From Shouchella miscanthi (GTDB taxonomy: Bacteria; Bacillota; Bacilli; Bacillales; Bacillaceae_D), in assembly GCF_007725405.1 (NCBI RefSeq), contig NZ_CP042163.1:2976001-3040000 (forward strand): 64,000 nucleotides of DNA, in the 5' to 3' direction. Below, piece by piece: positions 1 through 9,038 of the stretch. Position 1 is the stretch's first letter, and every line of letters begins with the position of its first letter. Position numbers and translations under genes: made by a program. A model generated the notes under the pieces. The model ran no database searches, had not been told where the DNA came from, and was given only the letters and a program-made list of their open reading frames with translations.

Positions 1-1108
1 CCATTGCTGGATAGTTACAAATCATTTGAGCACCTGTTTCCGTCATCCACCACGTATCGTGAATACGAAGATCGAAGACATTTTTCCCCCAACGGACAAC
101 CTCAGGATTCAGAGGCTCACCAACACTTAATACATGGCGTAATGAAGAAAGATCGTATTTCTTCACAAGCTCATCCCCTGCACTCATAAGCATTCTAAAT
201 GCAGTTGGTGCACTATACCAAACGGTTACATGATAACGTTGAATCGTCTCATACCAATCATCTGGAGAAAAACGTCCGCCACGTACCACATTCGTCACAC
301 CAGCAAGCCAAGGACCGAAAATTCCGTAAGATGTACCTGTTACCCAACCGGGATCCGCTGTACACCAATAAATATCATCATCCTTTAAGTCAAGTACGAT
401 TTTAGCCGTATGGTAGTGTTGTACCATTGCTTCGTGAACATGTAAAACACCTTTTGGTTTTCCTGTTGAACCAGATGTGTAATGAAGAATAAGTCCATCT
501 TCTTTATCCACCCATTCTACTTCTAATTCATCTGATGCTTCGTCTAACCGTTTATTAAATTGAAGAAACGCGCCGTTATCTTCATACTTTTTATCATCAA
601 CAAGAACCGTTTCGAGCTGCGGTAAATCGTTAAACGGCACACGCTCTAGTAATGTAGGCGTTGTTACAAGTACTTTAGCGCCACTGTCTTCAAGGCGATC
701 CTTAACAGCTCCCTCCATAAACGCTTCAAATAATGGGCCTACAATCGCACCTAATTTGACTGCACCAAGAAGCGCAAAATAAAGTTCAGGAGATCTTGGC
801 ATAAAAATAAATACACGGTCTCCTTTTTCTACACCCGCTTCTTTCAACACATTTGCTGCTTTGTTGGAATATGCTTTTAACTCTTTAAATGTATAGCGTT
901 CATCTCGACGTGCGTCACTATAGTAAAGCGCAATTTGATCCGCTTTCCCATTTTCAGCGTGGCGGTCAATGGCTTCATAGGCTATATTCATTTTTCCTGT
1001 TTCATTCCAAGAGAATGCTTGTTTTACTTGATCCCAATTAAATTGTTCTTTTGCTTCTTCATAATTTTTCAGGTTATATTGTCCATCAATAACAGGAAGC
1101 GCTTTCAT
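1..1108 (-). CDS. acsA: Acetyl-CoA synthetase AcsA (N-terminal 369 residues; C-terminus outside window)
   Basis: AMP-forming acetyl-CoA synthetase of the cytoplasm; it activates acetate with ATP and CoA. The frame is open from the window edge to an ATG at 1108, preceded by the SD GGAGAGG. The adenylate-forming signature YTSGSTGKPKG lies at residues 210-220 and DTWWMTETG at 351-359, both standard for acyl-CoA synthetases. The C-terminal lid domain, which carries the lysine acetylated by AcuA in B. subtilis, is cut off. It is divergent from acuA, as in B. subtilis, where AcuA acetylates and AcuC deacetylates AcsA. The 186-bp shared spacer holds a cre-like sequence. It is partial only because the window ends. 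Confidence 0.95.
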   Translation of the reverse strand, partial: MKALPVIDGQYNLKNYEEAKEQFNWDQVKQAFSWNETGKMNIAYEAIDRHAENGKADQIALYYSDARRDERYTFKELKAYSNKAANVLKEAGVEKGDRVFIFMPRSPELYFALLGAVKLGAIVGPLFEAFMEGAVKDRLEDSGAKVLVTTPTLLERVPFNDLPQLETVLVDDKKYEDNGAFLQFNKRLDEASDELEVEWVDKEDGLILHYTSGSTGKPKGVLHVHEAMVQHYHTAKIVLDLKDDDIYWCTADPGWVTGTSYGIFGPWLAGVTNVVRGGRFSPDDWYETIQRYHVTVWYSAPTAFRMLMSAGDELVKKYDLSSLRHVLSVGEPLNPEVVRWGKNVFDLRIHDTWWMTETGAQMICNYPAM

Positions 1109-1156
1109 AATAGCTTCACACCTCTCCTTCTCTAATTGAGTTTATTATATACAAGA

Positions 1157-1172
1157 AACGTCTCGATTTCAA
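1157..1172 (-). promoter_or_regulatory. Candidate CcpA operator (cre) between acsA and acuA
   Basis: On the minus strand the bases read TTGAAATCGAGACGTT. Against the consensus WTGNAANCGNWNNCW this keeps TTGAAATCG but deviates at two later positions. Both flanking transcription units are CcpA targets in B. subtilis and ccpA itself is 3 kb away. The match is imperfect, so this is a suggestion only. Confidence 0.4.
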
Positions 1173-1256
1173 TTGATTCATCTTAATAACTTTCAGAAGT
1201 GCTAGTCAATTTCTAATCCTTTAACGATAAGAAAAGACGTTAGACTTGATCTGTAG

Positions 1257-1262
1257 TATACT
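1257..1262 (+). promoter_or_regulatory. Possible -10 element (TATACT) for acuABC
   Basis: TATACT stands 32 bp upstream of the acuA ATG, a suitable place for a sigma-A -10 box. No good -35 hexamer is seen at 16-18 bp spacing, so the promoter may need an activator or this may be chance. Confidence 0.35.
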
Positions 1263-1294
1263 GGTTGGGAAGAATGTTTAATTGAGGTGAAGCC

Positions 1295-1927
1295 ATGGAC
1301 CATCCAAAAAAGTTTGTTAGAGAACCTTTCTCTTTTCAGTCGAAAACGCTTTATTTAGAAGGCCCATTACAACCAAATGAAATTGAAGCATTAGACTATC
1401 ATGAAGCACTCGTTTCTTTTCGCCCTGCTGAAGCGCAAAAAAAAGCACTAATCGAAATAGCTGAACTTCCTGAAGGAAGAATTAATGTCATTCGTGACGA
1501 TCAGAAAATTGTCGGTTACGTCACCTTCGTTTACCCCGACCCACTTGAGCGCTGGTCAGAAGGAAAGATGGAAAATCTAATTGAACTTGGTGCGATTGAA
1601 ATTGCACCTGAGTATCGAGCAAATGGATTAGGAAAACAGCTACTTCAGATATCAATGAAAGATCCTGCAATGGAAAACTATATCATTATAACAACAGAAT
1701 ACTATTGGCACTGGGATTTAAAAGGAAGCGGTCTTGATGTTTGGGAATATCGTAAAGTAATGGAAAAGATGATGAATGCAGGTGGACTGATTTGGTTCGC
1801 TACAGATGACCCAGAAATTAGCTCTCATCCTGCTAATTGTTTGATGGCACGTATTGGTGCGAATATTGATCAAGCTTCTATGGAACAGTTTGATCAGCTT
1901 CGTTTTGTTAACCGCTTTATGTATTAA
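1295..1927 (+). CDS. acuA: AcuA, GNAT protein acetyltransferase acting on AcsA
   Basis: GNAT-family lysine acetyltransferase. In B. subtilis AcuA inactivates AcsA by acetylation. The product is 210 residues, the same length as the B. subtilis protein. The acetyl-CoA binding motif is visible as YRANGLGKQLL (residues 107-117), after the beta-strand LIELGAIEIAPE. The start ATG has the SD GAGGTGAAG. It is first in the acuA-acuB-acuC operon and divergent from acsA, so the writer and the eraser of AcsA acetylation are co-transcribed opposite their target. Confidence 0.95.
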   Translation: MDHPKKFVREPFSFQSKTLYLEGPLQPNEIEALDYHEALVSFRPAEAQKKALIEIAELPEGRINVIRDDQKIVGYVTFVYPDPLERWSEGKMENLIELGAIEIAPEYRANGLGKQLLQISMKDPAMENYIIITTEYYWHWDLKGSGLDVWEYRKVMEKMMNAGGLIWFATDDPEISSHPANCLMARIGANIDQASMEQFDQLRFVNRFMY

Positions 1928-1948
1928 CGAACGAGAGGGGGCTACGTT

Positions 1949-1963
1949 CTGCTTAGAAAGCAG
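1949..1963 (+). promoter_or_regulatory. Hairpin carrying the acuB ribosome binding site
   Basis: CTGCTT-AGA-AAGCAG forms a 6-bp stem, and its 3' arm is part of AGCAGGG, the only SD-like sequence at usual distance from the acuB ATG at 1975. Folding would mask that SD. A very similar arrangement precedes ccpA. Confidence 0.4.
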
Positions 1964-1974
1964 GGTGTACACAA

Positions 1975-2625
1975 ATGAAATTACATCTTATTATGCGTAC
2001 AAACGTTTATACACTTACTTCAACTCATTCAATTCAAGACGCTATTGATTTAATGGAGCAAAAATCGATTCGTCATATTCCAATTATCGATCATGATGAC
2101 AATGTTATTGGGATCATTTCCGATCGAGATATACGCGATGTGCGCCCGTCGATTTTAACTCAGAAAACAGATGAGTCTGTGTTTTTGAAACCGATTTCAT
2201 CCATAATGGCGTCGCCTGTTTTAACGGCTCACGAAGATGACGATGTACAAGAAACGGCTAAATTATTCTATCAACATCGGATTGGCTGTTTACCAATAAC
2301 CGCTAATGGACGTATAATAGGCATTATTTCAGAGTCAGATATTCTGTACAGCTTGACAGCACTTCTTGGTGCAGACCGCCCTACGTCTGTCATTGAAGTA
2401 TGTGTGCAAAATTATCCTGGAATGCTCGCAGATGTAGCGACTATTTTCAAACAAGCTGGTGTGAACATTGTCAGTGCTGTGGCGTACCCAAGTCAAAAAG
2501 TAAACTATCATATGCTTTCTTTTCGTGTACAAACGATCGACCCAAGAAAAGTCATTCAGAAGCTTGCTGACAGTGGCTATGACGTATACGGACCATCCCT
2601 CCCATCCATTGGAGGTGAACGGTAA
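1975..2625 (+). CDS. acuB: AcuB, CBS-pair plus ACT domain protein
   Basis: Acetoin/acetate utilisation protein of unknown biochemical role. It has two CBS motifs (about residues 8-55 and 70-125) followed by an ACT domain (about 133-210, beginning SVIEVCVQNYPGMLADV). This is a ligand-sensing architecture, since CBS pairs bind adenosine nucleotides and ACT domains bind small molecules. The length of 216 fits the family (B. subtilis about 214). It sits between acuA and acuC; its TAA shares one base with the acuC ATG, indicating translational coupling. The SD (AGCAGGG) is weak and lies in a hairpin. Confidence 0.92.
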   Translation: MKLHLIMRTNVYTLTSTHSIQDAIDLMEQKSIRHIPIIDHDDNVIGIISDRDIRDVRPSILTQKTDESVFLKPISSIMASPVLTAHEDDDVQETAKLFYQHRIGCLPITANGRIIGIISESDILYSLTALLGADRPTSVIEVCVQNYPGMLADVATIFKQAGVNIVSAVAYPSQKVNYHMLSFRVQTIDPRKVIQKLADSGYDVYGPSLPSIGGER

Positions 2626-3791
2626 TGACGAAAGAACGTTCTGCCTTTATTTATGGGGCAGATGCGTATCCGTACAAGTTTAGTGATACTCATCCATTTC
2701 ATCCTCTTAGGCTCCAACTGACCCACTCTTTATTAGAGTCAATCGGTGCATTAGAGGGTGTACAGATCATTTCACCAGAGCGAGCAACAGATGAACAATT
2801 AGCCTACATTCACGATCCTAACTTTATAGAAGCTGTTAAAGAAGGTGGGCAAGGGTCACTTGATACGGTTAAAGCGCAAACATTTGGATTAGGAACAGAA
2901 GACACGCCTGTCTTTCCTCATATGCATGAAGCTTCTTCCTACTTAGTTGGAGGGACAATTGCTGCCTGTGATGCAGTGCTACGAGATGGATATGCGCATG
3001 CATTTCATCTTGGAGGAGGCTTGCATCACGGTTTTAGAGGACGAGCATCTGGTTTTTGTGTCTACAATGATTCATCGATTGCGATTGAATACATGCGACG
3101 CAAATATGGCGCTCGCGTACTTTACGTTGATACAGATGCCCATCATGGAGATGGTGTTCAATGGGCTTTCTATGAAGATTCTGATGTTTGTACATTAAGT
3201 ATTCATGAAACTGGCCGTTATTTATTTCCAGGAACCGGTCATGTGACAGAGAAAGGGTCTGGGGAAGGCTTTGGTTATTCTATTAATATTCCATTAGATG
3301 CCTTCACAGAAGATGACTCCTTTCTTCACGCCTATAGGGAATCACTTAAAGAGGCTGTGACCTTTTTCCGCCCGGATATCATCTTAACGCAAAATGGAGC
3401 GGATGCGCATTATTATGACCCATTGTCTCACCTTCACCTCTCTATTCAATCGTTTCGTGAAATTCCTGCCATTGTGCATGAATTGGCACATGAATATTGT
3501 GAAGGTCGCTGGGTTGCGATTGGCGGGGGAGGCTACGATAAGTGGCGTGTAGTTCCAAGAGCTTGGTCCTATATTTGGCTAGCGATGACTGATCAGCTTC
3601 ACCTTGCTGAGGAACGGATTCCTAAATCTTGGCTGCAACAATGGCAAAAAGAAGCTGCGGAAATTCTTCCTTCTACTTGGTCAGATCCAGCCTTTCCTGT
3701 TATTCCACGTAGAACCGAAATAACCGAAAAAAACCGACTTACTGTCGATAAAGCACTTTATCATATCCGACGCGAACAAGAAAAAAAATGA
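2625..3791 (+). CDS. acuC: AcuC, class I histone-deacetylase-like protein deacetylase
   Basis: Zinc-dependent deacetylase of the arginase/HDAC fold; in B. subtilis it reactivates acetylated AcsA. The product is 388 residues. The catalytic His pair lies in HLGGGLHHG (128-136), and the zinc-binding motif DTDAHHGDG (169-177) supplies D171 and H173. The start overlaps the acuB stop by one base, with AGGTGAACGG as SD. It is the last gene of the operon, closed by a strong bidirectional hairpin shared with convergent ccpA. In B. subtilis motPS lies between this gene and ccpA; here nothing does. Confidence 0.95.
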   Translation: MTKERSAFIYGADAYPYKFSDTHPFHPLRLQLTHSLLESIGALEGVQIISPERATDEQLAYIHDPNFIEAVKEGGQGSLDTVKAQTFGLGTEDTPVFPHMHEASSYLVGGTIAACDAVLRDGYAHAFHLGGGLHHGFRGRASGFCVYNDSSIAIEYMRRKYGARVLYVDTDAHHGDGVQWAFYEDSDVCTLSIHETGRYLFPGTGHVTEKGSGEGFGYSINIPLDAFTEDDSFLHAYRESLKEAVTFFRPDIILTQNGADAHYYDPLSHLHLSIQSFREIPAIVHELAHEYCEGRWVAIGGGGYDKWRVVPRAWSYIWLAMTDQLHLAEERIPKSWLQQWQKEAAEILPSTWSDPAFPVIPRRTEITEKNRLTVDKALYHIRREQEKK

Positions 3792-3820
3792 TTGGCAGAC
3801 AGCCAATCATTTTTCTTTAT
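3783..3820. terminator. Bidirectional terminator between acuC and ccpA
   Basis: A 9-bp perfect stem (ATGATTGGC, 3788-3796, with GCCAATCAT, 3802-3810) has A8 on the left and TTTTTCTTT on the right, so it can act for both convergent genes. The acuC stop codon is inside the left arm. Confidence 0.9.
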
Positions 3821-4815
3821 TTTGTTGAGTCTCTGCTTTCAATACGGTGAGGTAATGTGACAGTCGACTCTGATACGTCTTCTTTATTCATTAGTTTCGT
3901 TAACAGACGCATGGATACAGCACCGATATCATATAACGGCTGAACAACAGTTGATAATGTAGGACGAACCATTGTTGCTAAGCGCGTATTGTCAAATCCA
4001 ACCACTTCATAATCCTCAGGAACGTGTAACCCTTTGTCTTGAATACCGTGAATAACACCGAGAGCCATTTCGTCATTTGAAGCAAAAATGGCTGTTGGCT
4101 TCTTCTCAACTTCTACAAAAGAATCCATTGCTTCAATACCTGAATCGTATGAGTAATCACCAATGACGATTAAGTCCTCATCAAACTCAATGTTATTCTT
4201 CTCTAAAGCGTTTCGATAGCCAGCGAATTTTTGATAGCCGTTGATGGGATCTTCTAATGATCCACTTAACATACCGATTCGTTCATGACCTTTATCAATT
4301 AAAAACTGAATAACGTCTTCTGCCGCTTTTGTGTAGTCAATATTAACAGATGGAAACGACTTTTCACTATCTAACGTTGCAGCTAGAACAATCGGTACTG
4401 GCGAGCGTTTAAATTGCTCTGCGTGCTCTTCAGTAATTTCTCCACCCATAAACACAATTCCATCCACTTGCTTTTCAAGTAATGTGTTGATTAAATGAAT
4501 TTCTTTGTCTTTATTTTGATCTGAGTTACATAAGATAATGTTATATTTGTACATCGTTGCGATATCTTCAATACCACGCGCTAATTCCGAAAAGAAAATA
4601 CTTGAAATATCTGGAATGATTACACCTACTGTTGTTGTTCGTTTACTCGCTAATCCTCGAGCTACAGCATTAGGTCGATACCCTAAACGTTCGATTGCCT
4701 CAAGAACTTTCTTTCTTGTTGTTGGTTTTACATTTGGGTTTCCATTAACAACTCTTGATACTGTTGCCATAGATACGCCTGCTTCTCTTGCTACATCATA
4801 AATGGTTGTATTCAT
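3817..4815 (-). CDS. ccpA: Catabolite control protein A, LacI-family regulator
   Basis: Global carbon catabolite regulator that binds cre sites with HPr-Ser-P as co-effector. The product is 332 residues. The LacI helix-turn-helix begins at [20 protein letters not shown] (3-22), followed by the hinge helix ([12 protein letters not shown]) and a periplasmic-binding-like effector domain from [10 protein letters not shown]. Its place between acuC and aroA is the conserved B. subtilis location. The ATG at 4815 has GCAGG at SD distance, but a far better SD (AAGGAGG, 4847-4853) lies on the other side of a hairpin. A cre-like sequence about 200 bp upstream allows autoregulation. Confidence 0.96.
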   Translation of the reverse strand: MNTTIYDVAREAGVSMATVSRVVNGNPNVKPTTRKKVLEAIERLGYRPNAVARGLASKRTTTVGVIIPDISSIFFSELARGIEDIATMYKYNIILCNSDQNKDKEIHLINTLLEKQVDGIVFMGGEITEEHAEQFKRSPVPIVLAATLDSEKSFPSVNIDYTKAAEDVIQFLIDKGHERIGMLSGSLEDPINGYQKFAGYRNALEKNNIEFDEDLIVIGDYSYDSGIEAMDSFVEVEKKPTAIFASNDEMALGVIHGIQDKGLHVPEDYEVVGFDNTRLATMVRPTLSTVVQPLYDIGAVSMRLLTKLMNKEDVSESTVTLPHRIESRDSTK

Positions 4816-4824
4816 ATGTTTTAC

Positions 4825-4841
4825 CTGCTAAACTTCAGCAG
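4825..4841 (-). promoter_or_regulatory. Hairpin between distal SD and ccpA start
   Basis: On the mRNA, CTGCT-GAAGTTT-AGCAG separates a perfect AAGGAGG from the ccpA ATG by 29 nt. If the hairpin forms, the effective spacing falls to about 13 nt. Otherwise translation depends on the weak AGCAGG in its 3' arm. Confidence 0.4.
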
Positions 4842-5013
4842 TTATCCTCCTTTTTATGTTTTATCAAATGTGTATTATTAAGTTCACTAAACTCTGTTTT
4901 TCAAACTTATTTCCTATAAGAATACGATATACAAAGATTTAGTGCAATATAAAAGCTCATTATCACAAACATTTTCATAAATGAAAAACAGTTTTCTTTT
5001 TTATGGAAAACAG

Positions 5014-5027
5014 TTGAAGCGCTACCA
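5014..5027. promoter_or_regulatory. cre-like palindrome upstream of ccpA
   Basis: TTGAAGCGCTACCA has the AAGCGCT core of cre sites and agrees with 10 of 14 positions of the palindromic consensus TGAAAGCGCTTTCA. Being about 200 bp from the ccpA start, it could mediate autoregulation. Confidence 0.45.
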
Positions 5028-5116
5028 TTAATAATGTGCCCGTTTTTAGTAAACTTTAAACAAAGGATTTGAGTAAGAGAATCCAGGTAGTAAGTAATAG
5101 AGGAACAAATAAAAAA

Positions 5117-5150
5117 GAAAAAAAGCGCGAAAACGCCTTTTTTCTTTTTA
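5117..5150 (-). terminator. Terminator of aroA
   Basis: GAAAAAAAGCG and CGCCTTTTTTC pair with one internal mismatch around a GCGAAAA-type loop, and A/T tracts lie on both sides. It lies directly after the aroA stop on the minus strand. Confidence 0.7.
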
Positions 5151-5160
5151 TCATTATAAT

Positions 5161-6252
5161 TTAAGATTGTGTCACTGCTTGTTTAATTAACCCTGATGAT
5201 TCTAACGCAGTCATAAATGAATTAAACTCATCAAAGTTCATTTGTTGAGCAGAATCAGATAACGCAACTGCTGGATCTGGATGTACTTCAGCCATAACTG
5301 CGTCTGCACCAATAGCAAGTGCTGCTTTTGCAGTAGGAAGCAAGAGGTCTTTTCTTCCTGTTGAATGCGTAACATCAACCATTACAGGTAGATGCGTTTC
5401 TTGTTTTAAAATTGGAACGGCAGAGATATCTAGCGTATTTCTTGTTGCTTTTTCGTACGTACGAATACCTCTTTCACAAAGCATCAATTGGTCGTTTCCT
5501 TTGGACACAACATATTCTGCTGCATGAATAAATTCTTCTATCGTCGCTGATAGTCCGCGTTTTAGTAGTACTGGCTTTTTAACAGAACCAGCTGTTTTTA
5601 AGAGCTCAAAGTTTTGCATGTTACGAGCTCCAATTTGAATCACATCTACGTAATCCAAAGCCAATTCGATATCTTTCGGTGTAACGATCTCACTGACAAC
5701 GGCCATATCAAGCTCATCAGCAACACGTTTTAAAATTTTCAGCCCTTCTAAACCAAGCCCTTGGAAATCATAAGGTGATGTTCTTGGTTTAAATGCTCCG
5801 CCTCTTAATAGACGCTGACCATGTTTTTTCATTTCTTTTGCAACGGCTAGGACTTGCTCATAGCTCTCAACTGCACACGGGCCAAAAACAAAGCGTTGTT
5901 TGCCATCACCAATCGTTTCACCTTTAACATTAACGGTTGTATTTTCAGGGTGTCTTTTTCGAGAAACGAGAAGTGCTTTACTATTGTCTTCCTCTTGAAG
6001 CTCTAGGCTTGCTTTAAAAATCTGCTTAAATAAATGCTGAAGGGTTCCTGTTTCAAACGGACCACTATTGTGCTCTGCAATGTGATCAAGCATTTTTCTT
6101 TCACGTACTGGATCAAATCGAGCTATACCCTGCTGTCTTTTTACTTCACCAATTTCTTTAACAAGACGAGCCCGCTTGTTAATTTGTTCAAGTAAATCTA
6201 AATTGACCTTATCTAATTGATCTCTTAATTCGTCTAGCTGATCGTGACTCAT
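5161..6252 (-). CDS. aroA: Bifunctional DAHP synthase / chorismate mutase AroA (AroG type)
   Basis: First enzyme of the shikimate pathway: condenses PEP and erythrose-4-phosphate to DAHP. An AroQ-class chorismate mutase domain is fused at the N-terminus (about residues 1-85) and serves as the prephenate/chorismate sensor in Bacillus. The synthase part shows [17 protein letters not shown] and [15 protein letters not shown] start it at ATG 6252 (363 residues, B. subtilis 358) because GGAGAGGTGGAGAG lies just upstream; the frame is open to 6321, but those 23 residues lack an SD. It is followed by its own terminator, so ccpA is not obligately co-transcribed. Confidence 0.95.
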   Translation of the reverse strand: MSHDQLDELRDQLDKVNLDLLEQINKRARLVKEIGEVKRQQGIARFDPVRERKMLDHIAEHNSGPFETGTLQHLFKQIFKASLELQEEDNSKALLVSRKRHPENTTVNVKGETIGDGKQRFVFGPCAVESYEQVLAVAKEMKKHGQRLLRGGAFKPRTSPYDFQGLGLEGLKILKRVADELDMAVVSEIVTPKDIELALDYVDVIQIGARNMQNFELLKTAGSVKKPVLLKRGLSATIEEFIHAAEYVVSKGNDQLMLCERGIRTYEKATRNTLDISAVPILKQETHLPVMVDVTHSTGRKDLLLPTAKAALAIGADAVMAEVHPDPAVALSDSAQQMNFDEFNSFMTALESSGLIKQAVTQS

Positions 6253-6406
6253 TTCTCTCCACCTCTCCAATGTTCTTTTATTTATTCTGTTTATTATAAC
6301 GAAGAGCTCGCAAAAAGTCACGACTTTTTTCTTTATTACTTAAACGCTTTTATGCACTAAAGTATACAGGTGGTAAAAAGAGTGGGCTTAACCCACTCAC
6401 TATTGA

Positions 6407-6850
6407 TTACTTTTTAGCCGCTTGCTTTGCTTTTTTTTCAGCATCTTTCACTTCACTTTTAACTGTTTCAGAAATGTTTTTACCAGCTTCTTCAGCATCT
6501 TCTTTTAAATCTTTCGCTAAGCTTTTTGCTTCTTCCACTTGGTTCTCTGCTTCCTCTTTTGCTGTTGCACTTAAGTCTTTCACTTTATCCACTACTTGTT
6601 GTGACTGATCAGTTACCACTTTTGCTAAATTTGATGATTTTTCTTTAGCGATGTCAGCCCACTCGTTTCCTTTTTCATAAACATCGTTTGTTAACTGAGC
6701 TGTTTTTTCTTTCGCGTTATATGCTTGCTCACTAATATCGCTGCGAAGTTCTTTCCCTGACTTCGGCGCTAGAAAAAGAGCTGTAGTCGCTCCTACAATT
6801 CCACCTACTAATGTACCAATTAAAAAGTCTTTTGTATTCATGTCACCCAT
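6407..6850 (-). CDS. ytxH: YtxH-like general stress protein
   Basis: Small membrane-associated protein of the YtxH family (147 residues). A single hydrophobic segment (about 8-27, LIGTLVGGIVGATTALFLAP) is followed by a long charged Ala/Lys/Glu helix rich in heptads, up to an AKKAKQAAKK tail. Family members belong to the SigB/SigH stress response in B. subtilis; the biochemical function is unknown. SD GGGAGGAAC overlaps the end of ytxG, with one base between the two genes, so they are coupled. ytxJ, normally the third gene, is absent. Confidence 0.88.
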   Translation of the reverse strand: MGDMNTKDFLIGTLVGGIVGATTALFLAPKSGKELRSDISEQAYNAKEKTAQLTNDVYEKGNEWADIAKEKSSNLAKVVTDQSQQVVDKVKDLSATAKEEAENQVEEAKSLAKDLKEDAEEAGKNISETVKSEVKDAEKKAKQAAKK

Positions 6851-6851
6851 T

Positions 6852-7298
6852 TTAAAGTTCCTCCCTAGAATGTTTTTGTTCTAATTGTTGTTTGCGTTGC
6901 TTAAACTTTGTATAGAAATCCAAAACAGCCTGACCCCATTGAATGGCTTGAGAAACTGTTTCAGCATTTCGACTAGTTTCCGCGTTCACTTTTGTTGTCA
7001 CTTGTCTAACCGATTGGTTAACCGACTTTAACGATTCCCCTAAATCTTTCGATGAGTCGAATAATACTTGAAGTGAATCGGACTTACGTTGAACATCATC
7101 AGCTAAAGCATTTGTTTTCTTTAATAGCTGTTCTGACTCTGTTGTGATACCTTTCATCTGCACTTCAAGTGATTTAATCGTTGCTGAAGTTTGTTCTAAT
7201 GTCTTTGTTGTTGATTTCAGCGTTATGATTACGTAAATAACAAAAAGTGCAATTGCTATCGCAATAATGAATACACTTATGTATAGCAAAGCCTCCAA
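6852..7298 (-). CDS. ytxG: YtxG, DUF948 family membrane protein
   Basis: 148 residues: one N-terminal transmembrane helix (about 4-27) followed by a long coiled coil (LEQTSATIKSLEVQMKGITT and so on). This is the DUF948 layout. It is the first gene of the ytxGH pair and its final codons contain the ytxH SD. In B. subtilis the pair is stress induced; no molecular role is established. Confidence 0.88.
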   Translation of the reverse strand: MEALLYISVFIIAIAIALFVIYVIITLKSTTKTLEQTSATIKSLEVQMKGITTESEQLLKKTNALADDVQRKSDSLQVLFDSSKDLGESLKSVNQSVRQVTTKVNAETSRNAETVSQAIQWGQAVLDFYTKFKQRKQQLEQKHSREEL

Positions 7299-7494
7299 TT
7301 AGCATACCCCCTCCTCTTGTTCTTTACCCAATTTTACTATCTTAAAACAAAAGATTCAAATTAGGGGTTGGAAAAAGTAATTCGACACGTGCACTTGAAT
7401 TCCTTCTTTCTTCAATACTTTCTTGCACGATTTATAGGTTAAAAACACCGTATAAAACGAATTCAACTCACTTGCTTCCCAAGTTGAATAATGC

Positions 7495-7530
7495 AAAATA
7501 AAAAAGGTAACCGGTTTTGTCGGTTACCTT
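7495..7530 (-). terminator. Terminator of murC
   Basis: GGTAACCG (7506-7513) pairs perfectly with CGGTTACC (7521-7528). On the minus strand the stem is followed by TTTTTTATTTT. It lies 30 bp past the murC stop. Confidence 0.9.
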
Positions 7531-7561
7531 TTCTATACCCTCAATTTACACAAACTATGCA

Positions 7562-8869
7562 TTAGCCGCTTTTTTTCTGACTAATCTCATATGCTTTTTG
7601 ATATTTTTGTATATCACCGGCTCCCATGAATAAAAGTACTTCATGTTCATGAGCTTGCAAACCGTCAATATCCCCTTCATTCATTAGATGACTTCCATTA
7701 ATGAGCTGTTGCAGCTGCTCGATCGTAAGGGAACCTTGATCCTCTCTCGCTGACCCAAAAATATCACACAAATAAACCGTGTCTGCTTGACTAAGTGCAT
7801 CCGCAAACTCTTGCAAAAAAGCTTTTGTTCGTGTAAAAGTATGTGGTTGAAAAATCGCTGTTACTTTTCGATTTTTATATTTTTTCTTCGTCGCTTCAAT
7901 CGTTGCCGCAATTTCCGTTGGGTGATGCGCATAATCGTCAATCAAAATTTGCGAGCCGAATACTTTTTCACTAAACCGTCTTTTTACACCTGCAAATGTT
8001 TTTAAGTGCTTGGCTACATCCTCATACTGAAGACCTTCATAATGACATAGCGTAATAATCGCTAGGGCGTTCTTCACATTATGATCGCCAAAACCAGGAA
8101 TTAAAAACGTGCCATAAAGATCACCACGAATATAAACATCAAATACGGTGCCCTCATCCGTGCTTTTAATCTCTCTTGCTTGAAAATCATTGTCTTCATT
8201 TAGCCCGTAATACAGAATAGGTACATTGGCTTTGAGCTCTTGTAAATGTTCATCATCCCCACAAGCAATGATTGCTTTCTTTACTTGACTAGCCATTTCC
8301 TGAAAGGCATCAATCACGTCTGTTACACTCGAAAAATAATCTGGGTGGTCAAAATCAATATTCGTCATAATACAGTAATCAGGAGAGTAATTTAGAAAAT
8401 GACGACGATATTCACACGCTTCAAAAACAAAGTAGTTAGAGTTACTCGTACCTTTACCAGTTCCATCACCTATCAAGTAAGAGGTGGGTTTTATTGAACC
8501 TAATACATGAGCAAGTAAGCCAGTAGTCGATGTTTTACCATGAGAGCCTGTAATAGCCACACTGGTAAATTGTGAGATAAATGTTCCTAAAAACTGTGGA
8601 TAGACATCTACTTTTAAGCCTAACTCGCGCGCGCGAACGATTTCTTCATGTGTTTCTCCATATGCTGCTGACATAATCACATGCTGCTGTTCCTTAATAT
8701 TGTCTGCTGAAAAAGGGAGTAAAGGAATCCCTTTTTGTTCCAATGGTTTCTGGGTGAAGATCGTTTCTGTAATGTCCGATCCTTGAACGTCTTCTTCCAT
8801 ATCATCTAATATTTGTGCCAATGCACTCATACCAGAGCCTTTAATTCCGGTAAAATGGTATGTTGTCAA
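7562..8869 (-). CDS. murC: UDP-N-acetylmuramate--L-alanine ligase MurC
   Basis: Cytoplasmic ATP-dependent ligase that adds L-Ala to UDP-MurNAc in peptidoglycan precursor synthesis. The N-terminal Rossmann motif [13 protein letters not shown] is at the start, the ATP-binding P-loop GSHGKTST lies at 108-115, and [11 protein letters not shown] is in the C-terminal domain. I set the start at TTG 8869 (435 residues, MTTYHFTG...): it lies 8 nt after a perfect GGAGG, whereas the longer frame to 8884 would begin inside that SD. A small CCTAG/CTAGG hairpin (8892-8907) sits in the leader. It is in the conserved position between sftA and ytxG. Confidence 0.96.
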   Translation of the reverse strand: MTTYHFTGIKGSGMSALAQILDDMEEDVQGSDITETIFTQKPLEQKGIPLLPFSADNIKEQQHVIMSAAYGETHEEIVRARELGLKVDVYPQFLGTFISQFTSVAITGSHGKTSTTGLLAHVLGSIKPTSYLIGDGTGKGTSNSNYFVFEACEYRRHFLNYSPDYCIMTNIDFDHPDYFSSVTDVIDAFQEMASQVKKAIIACGDDEHLQELKANVPILYYGLNEDNDFQAREIKSTDEGTVFDVYIRGDLYGTFLIPGFGDHNVKNALAIITLCHYEGLQYEDVAKHLKTFAGVKRRFSEKVFGSQILIDDYAHHPTEIAATIEATKKKYKNRKVTAIFQPHTFTRTKAFLQEFADALSQADTVYLCDIFGSAREDQGSLTIEQLQQLINGSHLMNEGDIDGLQAHEHEVLLFMGAGDIQKYQKAYEISQKKSG

Positions 8870-8939
8870 TGATAAAGCCTCCAATCTAAGCCCTAGGTTT
8901 CTCTAGGTGCAGATCCAATCACTAAATTTCCGCTAATAA

Positions 8940-8950
8940 TTGTTAGTATA
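8940..8950 (-). promoter_or_regulatory. Possible murC promoter -10 (TATACT)
   Basis: TATACT (8950-8945 on the minus strand) lies about 75 bp upstream of the TTG start in the sftA-murC gap. The -35 region is weak. Confidence 0.35.
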
Positions 8951-9038
8951 TGCCGTAACCTTTAAAAGGTCCGATCAATCATGCTAATCCATCACTTTCC
9001 AATACATATCATATATAAATTTTATGCATTTCTCAAGT

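Larger units (their letters stand above)
4816..5160 (-). promoter_or_regulatory. ccpA upstream region (345 bp, no gene)
   Basis: No credible coding frame. The region is AT-rich and holds, from right to left on the minus strand, the aroA terminator (5117-5150), a cre-like palindrome (5014-5027), two copies of AAACAGTT inside an imperfect inverted repeat (about 4981-5017), and the SD hairpin just before ccpA. Confidence 0.6.
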
